A stretch of DNA of 64,000 bases from Chloroflexota bacterium (GTDB lineage: Bacteria > Chloroflexota > UBA11872): contig JAPOXD010000007.1 in assembly GCA_026707285.1 (NCBI GenBank), positions 1 through 64,000 of the forward strand. Reading direction: 5' to 3'. A program made the position numbers and the translations under genes. Below the pieces are notes generated by a model. It saw only the letters and a program-made list of their open reading frames with translations. It made no database searches and was not told where the DNA came from. Positions within the stretch are counted from its first letter, which is position 1. Each line of letters opens with the position of its first letter. Positions 1-8,700 of the stretch are shown here, piece by piece.

Positions 1-56
1 AAATGTGTAAACGATGTCTCCGAACACCCGTAAACCATCTATCCGGTCTAAACAGA

Positions 57-78
57 GGGAGAGGGTTGGGGTGAGGGG
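57..78. repeat. Dispersed G-rich repeat, copy 1
   Basis: GGGAGAGGGTTGGGGTGAGG and flanks match, with one difference, the reverse complement of 18496-18518. Motifs of this kind are common intergenic repeats in GC-rich bacteria. No gene is visible in bases 1-226 apart from this element. Confidence 0.5.
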
Positions 79-238
79 GCTCCGAGGCTCGGGCCCGGGA
101 TGTCGCCCACTTTCGCAGCGGCCTCCTCAAGGAGACCCTTGCGCAATTGCCACAGCCGTAGTCGGAATCCAGGCCCATGCGCCGCGAGCCGCCAGCCGTG
201 TGGGTATGCACTTACGCGGTAATGTCATGCTCTGCATA

Positions 239-496
239 GTGCAAACCACCATTTCGCTCGATGACCAACTGGCTCGACGCGTACGTCGGGAAGCCGCCGC
301 GCGGGGCTTGACCGTGAGCGCCTTCATCGCGCAGACCCTGGACGATGCGCTCAAGCGCCGCGAGCCAACCCCCGCGCCGCCGTTTCAACTCGTGACCGTT
401 CGCGGCAGTCGACCGCGTCGTGGCGTGGATCTCGATCGGCCACGCTCGCTTGACGTTCATGACGATCAAGGCCGGTACAGCCCCTGGGGCGCCTGA
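239..496 (+). CDS. VapB-like ribbon-helix-helix antitoxin, orphan
   Basis: Small DNA-binding antitoxin candidate. The protein opens with the ribbon strand QTTISLDDQLARRV, then two helices (AAARGLTVSAFIAQTLDDAL), then a basic tail containing RRGVDLDRPRSL, which resembles the C-terminal toxin-wrapping tail of VapB proteins. I chose the GTG at 239 because family members start directly at the ribbon strand; an in-frame ATG at 227 would add four residues, and the ORF-track start at 14 is far too long. No clear Shine-Dalgarno is visible. A PIN-domain VapC toxin would be expected immediately downstream, but the next gene is another RHH protein. It may be a residual antitoxin or an autonomous repressor. 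Confidence 0.6.
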   Translation: MQTTISLDDQLARRVRREAAARGLTVSAFIAQTLDDALKRREPTPAPPFQLVTVRGSRPRRGVDLDRPRSLDVHDDQGRYSPWGA

Positions 497-537
497 TACT
501 TGTCGCGGTACACGAACGTCCGTAACGGCGTGTGGCG

Positions 538-804
538 ATGGCCCAGCTGAATGTACGGCTCGACGCCGAGCAACGACGGCGGCTGGAGGAGCTTGCCGCC
601 GCGAAGGCCAAGTCAATCTCCGAAATCGTGCGTGGCCTGATCGACGACGCTTACGAGGACATCCGGCGGGAGCGTCGGCGACAGGCCGTCGAGCGATTGA
701 TCAGGCTGGAAGTCGAGGACCCGCCGGACGCGGCAACCCTCTCGCGCGAGTTGGAGGCGGCCGACCCAATCGGACTCGAGCTGACGACCTCCGCAAAGCC
801 ATAA
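538..804 (+). CDS. CopG/RHH family antitoxin-like protein
   Basis: Second short ribbon-helix-helix protein. AQLNVRLDAEQRRRLEELAA followed by KSISEIVRGLIDDAYEDI is the strand-helix-helix pattern of CopG-type DNA-binding antitoxins, followed by a charged helix (RRERRRQAVERLIRLEVEDP). Start ATG 538 is used; GTG 532 in frame is an alternative. Such genes usually precede a PIN toxin, but nothing toxin-like is found in 805-878 and the next gene is a lipoprotein on the other strand. The final residues (IGLELTTSAKP) look unlike usual tails, so the 3' end may have been replaced when a toxin was lost (inference). Confidence 0.6.
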   Translation: MAQLNVRLDAEQRRRLEELAAAKAKSISEIVRGLIDDAYEDIRRERRRQAVERLIRLEVEDPPDAATLSRELEAADPIGLELTTSAKP

Positions 805-878
805 GGCGCCCGTCTTCCAGGTTCTCCCTGGCGGCGCCATCCTGCTTCTCGTGGATCGCTGGACCGAGCTCACGGCGA

Positions 879-1157
879 CTACGGCGAAGGAGACCGGGGC
901 CGCCGCAGGGAGCCATCCTCATCCTGGCAGTACATGAAGACGGTCCCCACTGCGACGGTACGACCTGACGGAGCTTCCTTGATGACCCTCTGAATCCCCT
1001 CGGGCGTCTCCGGGAAGGTGATGGTCGTCCCCCCAGCGTGCGACTGGGTGACAACCCCTTCCACCTCCTGGCAGGTGTCATCGGCCGACCCACATGCGCT
1101 CGCGAGCAGCAGGCCTCCCAGCGCCAGGCACCAGCCCAACCTGAAGACGAGAATCAT
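879..1157 (-). CDS. Small hypothetical lipoprotein
   Basis: A 92-aa protein with a lipoprotein signal peptide: hydrophobic stretch LALGGLLLASAC with lipobox LASAC and the lipidated Cys at about residue 25. The mature part (GVVTQSHAGGTTITFPETPE, then VGTVFMYCQDEDG) is small with a few Cys and has no family I recognise. It should be lipidated and anchored outside the cytoplasmic membrane. The start ATG 1157 is chosen because it puts the signal peptide at the N terminus; the track ORF reaching 1469 reads through the preceding broken gene. Confidence 0.6.
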   Translation of the reverse strand: MILVFRLGWCLALGGLLLASACGSADDTCQEVEGVVTQSHAGGTTITFPETPEGIQRVIKEAPSGRTVAVGTVFMYCQDEDGSLRRPRSPSP

Positions 1158-1159
1158 TG

Positions 1160-1408
1160 CGCCGCGCCGACGCTCAAAACCCCCATCGGTCCTGGCGTCC
1201 CGGTCGGCCCGCCCATCGCGGAGCGTCGTCCGCAACTCGCGGATATCGGCGGCGTGGTGGGCCGCATGCGCCCGCCAGTCCGCCTCGGCGGACTCCCACA
1301 GCCTGCGAATCCCCCCGCGCACGTCACGCCAGGCACCACGATGAGGGCCGCGAGCGCGACGCCGACCGTGAGCATGGCCACCAGCAGCGAAACGAGGTCC
1401 GCCTTCAC
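1160..1408 (-). pseudogene. Frameshifted small membrane-anchored coiled-coil protein
   Basis: The reading frame starting at 1408 encodes MKADLVSLLVAMLTVGVALA plus a few hydrophobic residues, one N-terminal membrane helix. In the next frame, after about position 1335, the sequence continues as WRDVRGGIRRLWESAEADWR and then HHAADIRELRTTLRD, an amphipathic charged tail. Small proteins with one N-terminal helix followed by a charged coiled coil are common. Joining the two halves needs a single frame change near 1330. Because the tail runs in frame into the lipoprotein, a long read-through form cannot be excluded. It could also be a sequencing error. Confidence 0.35.
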
Positions 1409-1681
1409 GCGACGGCATTCCGGCGAGCGACGCCCTGCTTCTGGCTGGCCGATACACCGTACCCTTCAATCAGGCTGAGTACTGCCCACGCCAGTCCGCG
1501 ACGTCTGCGACGAGATTTGCGGCGGGATGTAGCTGGTCGGGCGGCAGTAATGTAGGACTGTGAACTCTGTAGCCATCCGCCACCTTCGATCTCGGCAACC
1601 ATAATCAAGGCCGTGGTTGCGCGATTCATGGCCTCGCCTGTCCCGTGCAACGCGCCCTCTGTATCTCCAATCCAGGCCGGA

Positions 1682-1687
1682 TAATAT
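1682..1687 (+). promoter_or_regulatory. Possible -10 box for the methyltransferase gene
   Basis: TAATAT within an AT-rich island (CCGGATAATATGGGG) about 46 bases before the ATG at 1733. A good -35 hexamer is not obvious. The rest of 1409-1732 shows no gene I can support. Confidence 0.3.
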
Positions 1688-1732
1688 GGGGCTTGACGGT
1701 TTGAGTTCCGATCCGCAACGGAGCGTGACGTC

Positions 1733-2794
1733 ATGGCTGACTACCAGAACCTGAAGAGCCGTATCGACCAGGGTGAGGTGATCCTCCTGGACGGGGCCAT
1801 CGGAACCGAGCTGCAGTCCATGGGCGTGCCCATGGACCCCGCCGCGTGGTGCGGCCCCGGCAACTACACGCACCCGGCCACCGTGCGACAGATGCACGAA
1901 CGCTACATCCGGGCGGGGGCCGACATCATCACCACCAATACGTTCAACACCCTGCGCCCCGCGCTGGAGGCGTCCGGCTACAGCGAGTTGGTCCGGGAAG
2001 TCAACGTGCGCGCGGTGGACGCGGCTCTCGAAGCCATCGATCGGTCCGCCGGCGACCGGCCCGTCTACATCGCCGGTTCCATCTCGTGCCGCATCCCAAT
2101 CCGGGACCGTAGGACCGGGACGCTGTTGGGCGGCACGGGCTACGGCTATGGCGCCAGCCTTTCGGCGGAAGAACTGAGCGCTCACGCCAAAGAGCAGGCG
2201 AACATCCTGGCGGAGTCCGGCGTGGATTTCTTTCTGATCGAGAATCTGTGGGCCGACAACGAGTCCAGGGCGATAGCCGCCGAAGCGGCCAAGGCCACGG
2301 GCCTGCCGGTTTGGGTGGCCTTTACGGCCTCCGTGTCATCTGACGATCAGGCGGTCCGGATGAGTTTCGGCGAGGACCGCGCCTACAGCACCGGCCTAGG
2401 TATGCCCATGTGGACGTCGACTTGGCGAACGGTCGACGACGACATGAGCCTGGCCCAAGGCATCGACGAGATTGCGGCTCTCGGTCCCGACGTCCTTGGA
2501 ATCTTTCACAGCCGGATTGACGAAACCGCGGCGGCCCTGCAGGTCATGCTCGACCGGTGGTCCGGGCCCGTCGTCGTCTATCCGGACGCCGGCCGGGAAG
2601 ACTATCTGGAGACCTGGCAGGACGCCAGCGTGGCCAACGAACAGACGGTGGCGGAGTTGACGCAGGAGGCGGCCACCTGGGTCGAAATGGGCGCCCAGAT
2701 CATTGGCACCTGCTGCGGTTTCGGCGCCAACTACACCAAGGCGCTGCGGGGCGTCCTGCCGGACCGGATCGCCTCGCCGCGAAACGGCGCGTAA
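1733..2794 (+). CDS. Homocysteine S-methyltransferase family protein
   Basis: Zinc-dependent methyl-transfer TIM barrel (Mmu/BHMT/MetH N-terminal family), cytoplasmic, 353 aa, close to the usual length. It shows the N-terminal ILLDGAIGTELQSMG motif (DGAMGTEL in the family), the barrel motif ADIITTNTFNT, and a C-terminal double cysteine GTCCGFG at residues 327-328 corresponding to the GGCC zinc site. The third zinc-binding Cys, normally in a G(I/V)NC segment, is replaced: here it reads GIFHSR with His at about residue 259. Substrate may therefore not be homocysteine. It lies upstream of two HcnB/HcnC-like flavoproteins, so methyl acceptance from an N-methyl or betaine compound is plausible (inference). 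Confidence 0.85.
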   Translation: MADYQNLKSRIDQGEVILLDGAIGTELQSMGVPMDPAAWCGPGNYTHPATVRQMHERYIRAGADIITTNTFNTLRPALEASGYSELVREVNVRAVDAALEAIDRSAGDRPVYIAGSISCRIPIRDRRTGTLLGGTGYGYGASLSAEELSAHAKEQANILAESGVDFFLIENLWADNESRAIAAEAAKATGLPVWVAFTASVSSDDQAVRMSFGEDRAYSTGLGMPMWTSTWRTVDDDMSLAQGIDEIAALGPDVLGIFHSRIDETAAALQVMLDRWSGPVVVYPDAGREDYLETWQDASVANEQTVAELTQEAATWVEMGAQIIGTCCGFGANYTKALRGVLPDRIASPRNGA

Positions 2795-2857
2795 GCCAGA
2801 GACATCCAAGCACCTCTGAGCTAGAGCAGACGTCCGGATCGACGGGAGGGACTTCAG

Positions 2858-4387
2858 CTGGATTCGAAACCGCTGGTGGTTGTCGGGGCTGGGGCGGCGG
2901 GCACGGCCGCCGCTATCGAGGCGGCCCGAGCCGGAGTCCAGGTCACACTCGTCGACGAGAACCCCATTGGCGCTTCCATGATGGCGCTGGACGTCCCGCA
3001 GTTCTTCGGCCGACGGGCCATCGACCCGCTCCCCGCCAGGGATGAAATGCTGGAGCGAGTTGCCGCGGCCAACTCCGCGCTGGCGGAAGCCGAGGAAGCC
3101 GGGGTCGAGGTTCAGCTTGGAACCAGCGTCTGGGGCGCCTTCCGAAATTCGGACACGAGCAGGGTCCTCGACGGCCCGCAGCTCGGGCTGGCCGACGCCG
3201 AGCGGTCGTGGATGGTCAAGTACGACCGGCTCATCGTGGCCGCCGGCGCCCGGGACCTGGCGATGTCCTTTCCCGGGTCGGGGATGGCGGGCGTCATGGG
3301 CGCCAACGGCGCGCACGCGCTGATGCGTCGCTACCGGACGTTGACCTCGCGGCGCATGGTGGTCCTGGGATCCGGTGACCTGGGCCTCAACACCGCGGCG
3401 ATGGCGCAGGACAGTGGCGTCGAGGTAGCCGCCGTCGTGGACGTCTCACCCTCCGTGCGCGGCGACGAGGTCCTCATGTCGCGGTTGAGGGCCACGGGCG
3501 TTGAGCTATGCATGTCCCACACGGTCAAGGAAGCCGTCGGCAGCGCCGGCGAGATCGAATCCGTCGTGCTGGTCGAGATCGACGACTGCCAGCCGGTTGC
3601 CGGCACCGAGAAGGTCATTGCCGCCGACGCCGTCTGCCTCGCCATTGGCCTGGTTCCCAACGTCGAGCTTCTTGGTCTCCTGGGGTGCGACCTCGCCTTT
3701 GCGTCCGAGCGCGGCGGTTGGGCGCCGGTCCACGACGACCGGATGCGGACCAGCGTCGACGCCGTGTTCGTCGCCGGGGACGCCGCCGGCTTCCACGATG
3801 GAATGGTCCTGGACGCCGAGATTGCACGAAACCAGGGCCGCCTGGCCGGACTCGCCGCCGCCGAGTCGCTCGGCGCTATCGACAGGGACGAAACGCTCGC
3901 CCGAAGAAGCGAGCTCCAAGCCGCGGCCGTCGATGCAACGTCAGCCGATGGGCACTCGGCCTGGCAGCGATGGCATCGATCCCTCGTCAACGCCGGTGGG
4001 ATGAATGTCTTCGCGTGCCCATGCGAGGAGGTCACGCGCGCCGAGATCATCGGCTTGCAGCCGCCGCGCTATCTAGGCCTGGGCTCGGAGCAGGCGAGCC
4101 GTCGCAGCTTGCGGACCCAAGCGAGGAATAACCCGGTCAACGCCGATCAGGTCAAGCGCCTGACACGGGCCGGAATGGGCCACTGCCAGGGCCGGCTGTG
4201 CCGTGAGCAGGTGTCGCTGCTGCTCGCCGAGGAGTCCGGCGCCGACATCGCCGACATACCCGTCATGTCCTACCGGCCGCCGGTGCGGCCGCTCCCGCTC
4301 AGGGTCATGTGGCCCCACGACGAGCCGGAGCAGGTGCGCAGCGAGTGGCCCAAGTGGTTCAGCCCCACGCATCGGGTGCTGGGATAG
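2858..4387 (+). CDS. HcnB/OoxA-like FAD/NAD(P) oxidoreductase with Fe-S domain
   Basis: Large-subunit-type flavoprotein related to opine oxidase subunit A and hydrogen cyanide synthase HcnB. Rossmann FAD motif VVVGAGAAGTAAA is at the N terminus, a second dinucleotide site (VVLGSGDLGLNTAAM) lies mid-protein, and AVFVAGDAAG is the terminal FAD motif. The C-terminal part has a BFD-like cysteine set: CPCEEV, then GHCQGRLC about 60 residues on, which would bind [2Fe-2S]. The track begins at GTG 2876, but a CTG at 2858 lies seven bases after GGAGGG and gives an N terminus LDSKPLVVVGAG. I prefer that start. It is followed after 7 bases by the DadA-like partner, so the two should form a heteromeric dehydrogenase. 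Confidence 0.8.
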   Translation: MDSKPLVVVGAGAAGTAAAIEAARAGVQVTLVDENPIGASMMALDVPQFFGRRAIDPLPARDEMLERVAAANSALAEAEEAGVEVQLGTSVWGAFRNSDTSRVLDGPQLGLADAERSWMVKYDRLIVAAGARDLAMSFPGSGMAGVMGANGAHALMRRYRTLTSRRMVVLGSGDLGLNTAAMAQDSGVEVAAVVDVSPSVRGDEVLMSRLRATGVELCMSHTVKEAVGSAGEIESVVLVEIDDCQPVAGTEKVIAADAVCLAIGLVPNVELLGLLGCDLAFASERGGWAPVHDDRMRTSVDAVFVAGDAAGFHDGMVLDAEIARNQGRLAGLAAAESLGAIDRDETLARRSELQAAAVDATSADGHSAWQRWHRSLVNAGGMNVFACPCEEVTRAEIIGLQPPRYLGLGSEQASRRSLRTQARNNPVNADQVKRLTRAGMGHCQGRLCREQVSLLLAEESGADIADIPVMSYRPPVRPLPLRVMWPHDEPEQVRSEWPKWFSPTHRVLG

Positions 4388-4394
4388 GCGGCGC

Positions 4395-5555
4395 ATGGAC
4401 AGCGCGGACGTAGTCGTCATCGGGGCTGGGGTTTCGGGCCTCAGCTCGGCCTATCGCCTGGCCAAGGCGGGCCGGGACGTCGTCGTCGTCGACAAGGGGA
4501 TCGTCGGGGGCGAGGCGTCCGGGCGAAACGGCGGAATGGTCAGCGAGCGGGTCGACGAGCCGGCGCTGATTCCGCTGGCCGTGGAAGCCACCAGGACCTG
4601 GGAGACGCTGGCCGATGAGCTGGGCTATCCCACCGAGTTCGTCCAGCAGGGGCGGCTCCAGGTCGCCGTGACGGAGGAGGAGATGGGCGCCCTCCACTCC
4701 GAACGGGACAACGCGCTACGCCACGGCCTGCACGCGGAAATGGTCGATCCCCCGGAGATTCGGGACATGATTCCCGGCATCACCGAAAGGACGCTCGGCG
4801 GGCTCTTTTTCAGCAAGGGCGGTCACGCCAACACCCAGCTGGCGGTCCAGGCGTTCGCCTGGGCACTTCAAGACCTGGGCGGACGGCTCTATCAGAACAC
4901 GGCCGTCACGGGCTTCCAGGTCGTTGGCGACAGGGTGACGGCGGTGGAGACGACCGCCGGCCCAATCGCCGCCGACATGGTCGTCGCCGCCGCCGGACCC
5001 CAGACCGGGCTGATGGCGGGGCTGGTGGGCGTGCACATTCCCGTGGCCCCGGCAAGGGTCGAGATTCTGGCGACCGCCCCCATTGAGCCGCTCACCAGCA
5101 TCGCCCTGGTGGGGAACGGCCTCTACGGACACCAGGCCGTGCGGGGAAACCTGATCTTCGGCGGAGGCGCCCACGAATGGGCCGACGTGGACCTCACCAC
5201 CACGCCCGGCAAGCCCAACACGCCGCTCATCAGGAGCATCGCCAGGCGCCTCGCGGAGCTGCTGCCGGAAGTGGCCGACGTGCCGGTCATTCGAAGCTGG
5301 GCCGGGGTGGTGGAACAGGCACCGGACTATATGCCGATCATCGACATCCTGGACTCCCCCAGCAACTACGTGGTCGTCACCGCCTCGGCCCACGGCTTTG
5401 GCATCTCCCCAGCCACGGGCAAGGTCGTCAGCGACCTGGTCCTCTACGGCGAAACGAACATCGACATCGGCGGCCTAGGTCTGGGACGCTTCGCCAACGT
5501 CAGTCCCAACTGGCGCCACCAACGCGGCTGGATTCCGGCTCCAAACCGGTCCTGA
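4395..5555 (+). CDS. FAD-dependent amine oxidase (DadA/HcnC/OoxB-like)
   Basis: D-amino-acid-oxidase-fold flavoprotein of 386 aa. It has the N-terminal FAD motif VVVIGAGVSGLSSAYRLAKA, the EASGRNGGM loop typical of sarcosine/glycine oxidases, and a C-terminal ASAHGFGISPATGK segment that contacts the flavin. Family members oxidise secondary amines, opines or glycine derivatives and pass electrons to a partner subunit. Start ATG 4395 is 7 bases after the stop of the HcnB/OoxA-like gene; the track start at 4203 reads back into that gene. No HcnA/OoxC-type small ferredoxin subunit is seen nearby. Substrate is unknown. Confidence 0.85.
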   Translation: MDSADVVVIGAGVSGLSSAYRLAKAGRDVVVVDKGIVGGEASGRNGGMVSERVDEPALIPLAVEATRTWETLADELGYPTEFVQQGRLQVAVTEEEMGALHSERDNALRHGLHAEMVDPPEIRDMIPGITERTLGGLFFSKGGHANTQLAVQAFAWALQDLGGRLYQNTAVTGFQVVGDRVTAVETTAGPIAADMVVAAAGPQTGLMAGLVGVHIPVAPARVEILATAPIEPLTSIALVGNGLYGHQAVRGNLIFGGGAHEWADVDLTTTPGKPNTPLIRSIARRLAELLPEVADVPVIRSWAGVVEQAPDYMPIIDILDSPSNYVVVTASAHGFGISPATGKVVSDLVLYGETNIDIGGLGLGRFANVSPNWRHQRGWIPAPNRS

Positions 5556-5611
5556 CCGGTGCGACTGCCATCGCGGCGCGGTAAACGGTGGTGGGTGATT
5601 TTGGTTCCGTC

Positions 5612-5631
5612 ATTCCGGCGCAGGCCGGAAT
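5612..5631. repeat. Palindromic intergenic repeat ATTCCGGC-GCAG-GCCGGAAT
   Basis: Perfect 8-bp stem with a GCAG loop inside GTCATTCCGGCGCAGGCCGG. It lies between the convergent ends of the amine oxidase gene and the GHKL gene. Related partial copies occur near 161-175 (GGAATCCAGGC) and 21230-21245 (CTGGATTCCGGCG). It may serve as a bidirectional transcript end, although it has no U-tract. Confidence 0.55.
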
Positions 5632-5714
5632 CCAGGTCCGTGCGTCGCCTGACGAATAGAGAGCGCGCGCCTGCGGTGGGTCGCCATCGCCACATCCCAA
5701 GGCAAAGTGACCCA

Positions 5715-8700
5715 CTACCGAATTCTGGAGACCCACTCACCAATTGATACGCCTGATTCCCACACCTCGCCCGGCACTTCATATCTGAGAGCGGACTCGT
5801 TGCGGACGGCTATTGACCTCGTCCTCGCAGCTTCAACTAGAGAATATGTTCCTTCAACTCTTGAGCCTATATCAGGGACGATCTTGGCTAAGGGCTCTAC
5901 GATGGACGCGGACCATTCACTCGTCAAGTCTTCGATCTTGAAGGAGCGAAGATCAACTACGCAGAGCACGTAGTTATCGGGTTCTTTACTTGCCGTCTCC
6001 GCTTGCAGAGGTGTGAGACGGGCCTGTCCTGTGGTCGTAGCCTTAACCTCAAGCAGGTATGGGCCAACCGAAAACCTTTGCGATGCATCGTCTAGAACGT
6101 TATCTGTCGGTGACGTGACTTTGTAATCGACCCCGTGATCTACAAGCTCCAGATTCAGGCTGTAGGCTTCCATTGCTGACTTGATTGCTTCTTGTACACC
6201 AACGCCCATGCACCTGAAACGGTGGATGTCCCGCTCTTGACACTTTCGCGCCTCTACTTCCTCTGCTAACGACGAATATAGCTCAAGGTCGGCTCCGCCA
6301 GATTCAACCAATCTGGCTAAACCATTCCGCAATTCCTCGCGTCGTTCGGTGTCCGGTTCAATGCCCAGCAGTCGTAACTCCAGCCGGTCAAACTCAAACC
6401 AGTCACTCAACAGCCTGATTGCGGCGTCGTTGTGTTCCAACCATCCTGGATCCAAGAGCTCATCGAGGGTCTTTGCGTTTGCAAGCATTGGCATGGGCTT
6501 GCCATCTTCGTCAGGTATCGGCACCCATGGTCGGATTCTCAGGTCGGCTAGCCATAGTGCGCCCGCGACTGGAACGTCCGTAGGTTCACCTGCCCTCCTA
6601 CCTCTCACGATTTGCTCCCTCTGCCATGCGGAATCATGTGGCGCCACATGGCACAAGACCAGGCCAAGCAACGCGCGCGCCTCGTTAAATCCCTCTCGGC
6701 ACCGATTCAGAACCTCAGGCTGGAGCAATGCGATCTGACTGAACACTTCGTTGTTGCTCGGGACCGTGAGTCCGTTGGTATCAATCGAACTGAGTTCTTC
6801 CAAACGGCGTGGTGTCAAAGCGGACGGTATGTCGGCGCAGATTGGGTCTGCGATTGCAATGCCCCATGCGATCAGCGCTGAAACACAGTCGGGCAAGTCT
6901 TTGGCGGGGGAGCCCGAATACATCTCGTCCAAGACCCGGTCGGGTGGATACGCGCTTGCGAATGGCTGAGCAGCCTTATGCCAACATCGAATAGGGGCCA
7001 TCATCATACGCGCTCGGCTCCAGCGAACCGCAGTCTTGCCGTGGGTGATGAGCGGTATTTGGCTGGCCGTCGAACGGGCCTGACTCTGACTAGATTCCCA
7101 GAGGTATGACAATAGCCTTACAGTTCCTTGCTGTATTTCAGGAGGCTTATCTTCGCATCGCTCGTCTTCAGGAAGCGAGTTAGCCAGAGACTCCACTGCT
7201 TTCTGAATGACGTCATCCTCCGACATGATATTCGGCAGCGCGTTTTCAAGAGCGTAGTGAAGGTGGGGCAGCCCATGCTCAGCAACAGTTTCGTCAAACC
7301 CAGCAAGAAGAAGCTGGCTGCGAATGTCGAGACCGATATCGGCGCAAATGTTCTTTAGCGAAACTGGTATACCGTTGTCGCGGTTCAAGTCTGACGGCGA
7401 ACGAAGGCGTTGATTCTGGTCTGGAAGCATGCCGTGAAGCACCGTTGGGTCTACCCCAGAACGCTTCCGCCAACACTCACCGGTAACATCCAAGAAATGC
7501 GCCATCCATTGCTTGACATCCCCATCAACCATTAGGTCTTCAAGCTTACCTGATTCTCCTTTGACCCAATCGGGAATCTCTTTGACGCTGATGCGATTGA
7601 GTGATAAGCCCAGGCTGTCCCATCCGTTCGCTATATCACTCCAGGCTAAAGCGAGTTCTTTCCTAGGAGGGAATAATTCGGATGCCGCCTCAAGAAGGGG
7701 CCACATGCGATCCACGGTTGTCTCATCGTCGGACGATTCAGTCAGAAGTCTTGGGGCAATGAAGTCGGCAAAAGCACCGTCCTCTGCAATCGCGGGCAAC
7801 ATGCTTGATGAACAATCGACGATGGGCAATTTGGCAACTCGCCCTGCAAATGACGCGAGTTGCTCGTGCCACCAGTCCCTTTCGGCGGCACTTGCAGTAT
7901 CGAAGCCCCTTGTAGGAGCATACGCCTGCGCAAGGAGATGTGCGTCTATCCATTCCTGGTCAAATGCGTGCTTGACCGCGACTACGGCCGCGGAAAGGGC
8001 GTCTTCAACTAGGCTCTTATCTCCGTCGTCCAAAAGCAGTCTACTACGGTCTTGGTCCGGCTTAAACTTGCCGTCGAGTATGAAGTTTGTCGGAATGAAC
8101 CCTGATCCACTCAGGGGGTATTCCCGGTAAACCCGAGGAGCGTTCCCATTCGGTGGAACGACCCTCCACCCTTTTTCGGTATGTTCCGTTAGCACGAGAG
8201 CCGAAGCCGGACCATGTTCGCTGCTCTTGAATCGAAAGACACGAATCTCAGGTCGATGAGTACCATTCTGGAGGATTTGAATGGAACGTTCTTCAACATA
8301 GCCGTCTTCCAAGGCTTGCGCAGTCACCTCGGTAGGCGTCCAGACCTCTCCGTCGTCTTTCCTATTTCGCAGTTCAGCGCAGCCAAGCACTGGCCGGGTA
8401 GCATAGAGATAGGGCAACGCGGACCTAAGCGATTCGACCCCCAAAGTGAGCGGATTGTCGTCGTGAATGTGATAGTCGAACGTTGCTGATGGGACGCCAT
8501 CCAAGTTCGACACTCGGCTTGCCGATCGGATGGCTTCCCTGCAAGCTGCCATGTTCTCCAGGATTGCGTCTTCGTCACCTCCACGATCCAACAGCAGGCC
8601 AAATCGTTCGGACCCGTCGGGAGTATCGAGTAGTCCGCGTAGGGTTGTGCGCTCAGCAAGGACGTGTGTGACAAGGAAACCCGTACCGAAGCGACCGGTC

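Noticed and set aside
1405-1734. 109-aa minus-strand ORF before the methyltransferase
   Set aside because: Arg-rich, no family, would cover the promoter region; not supported.
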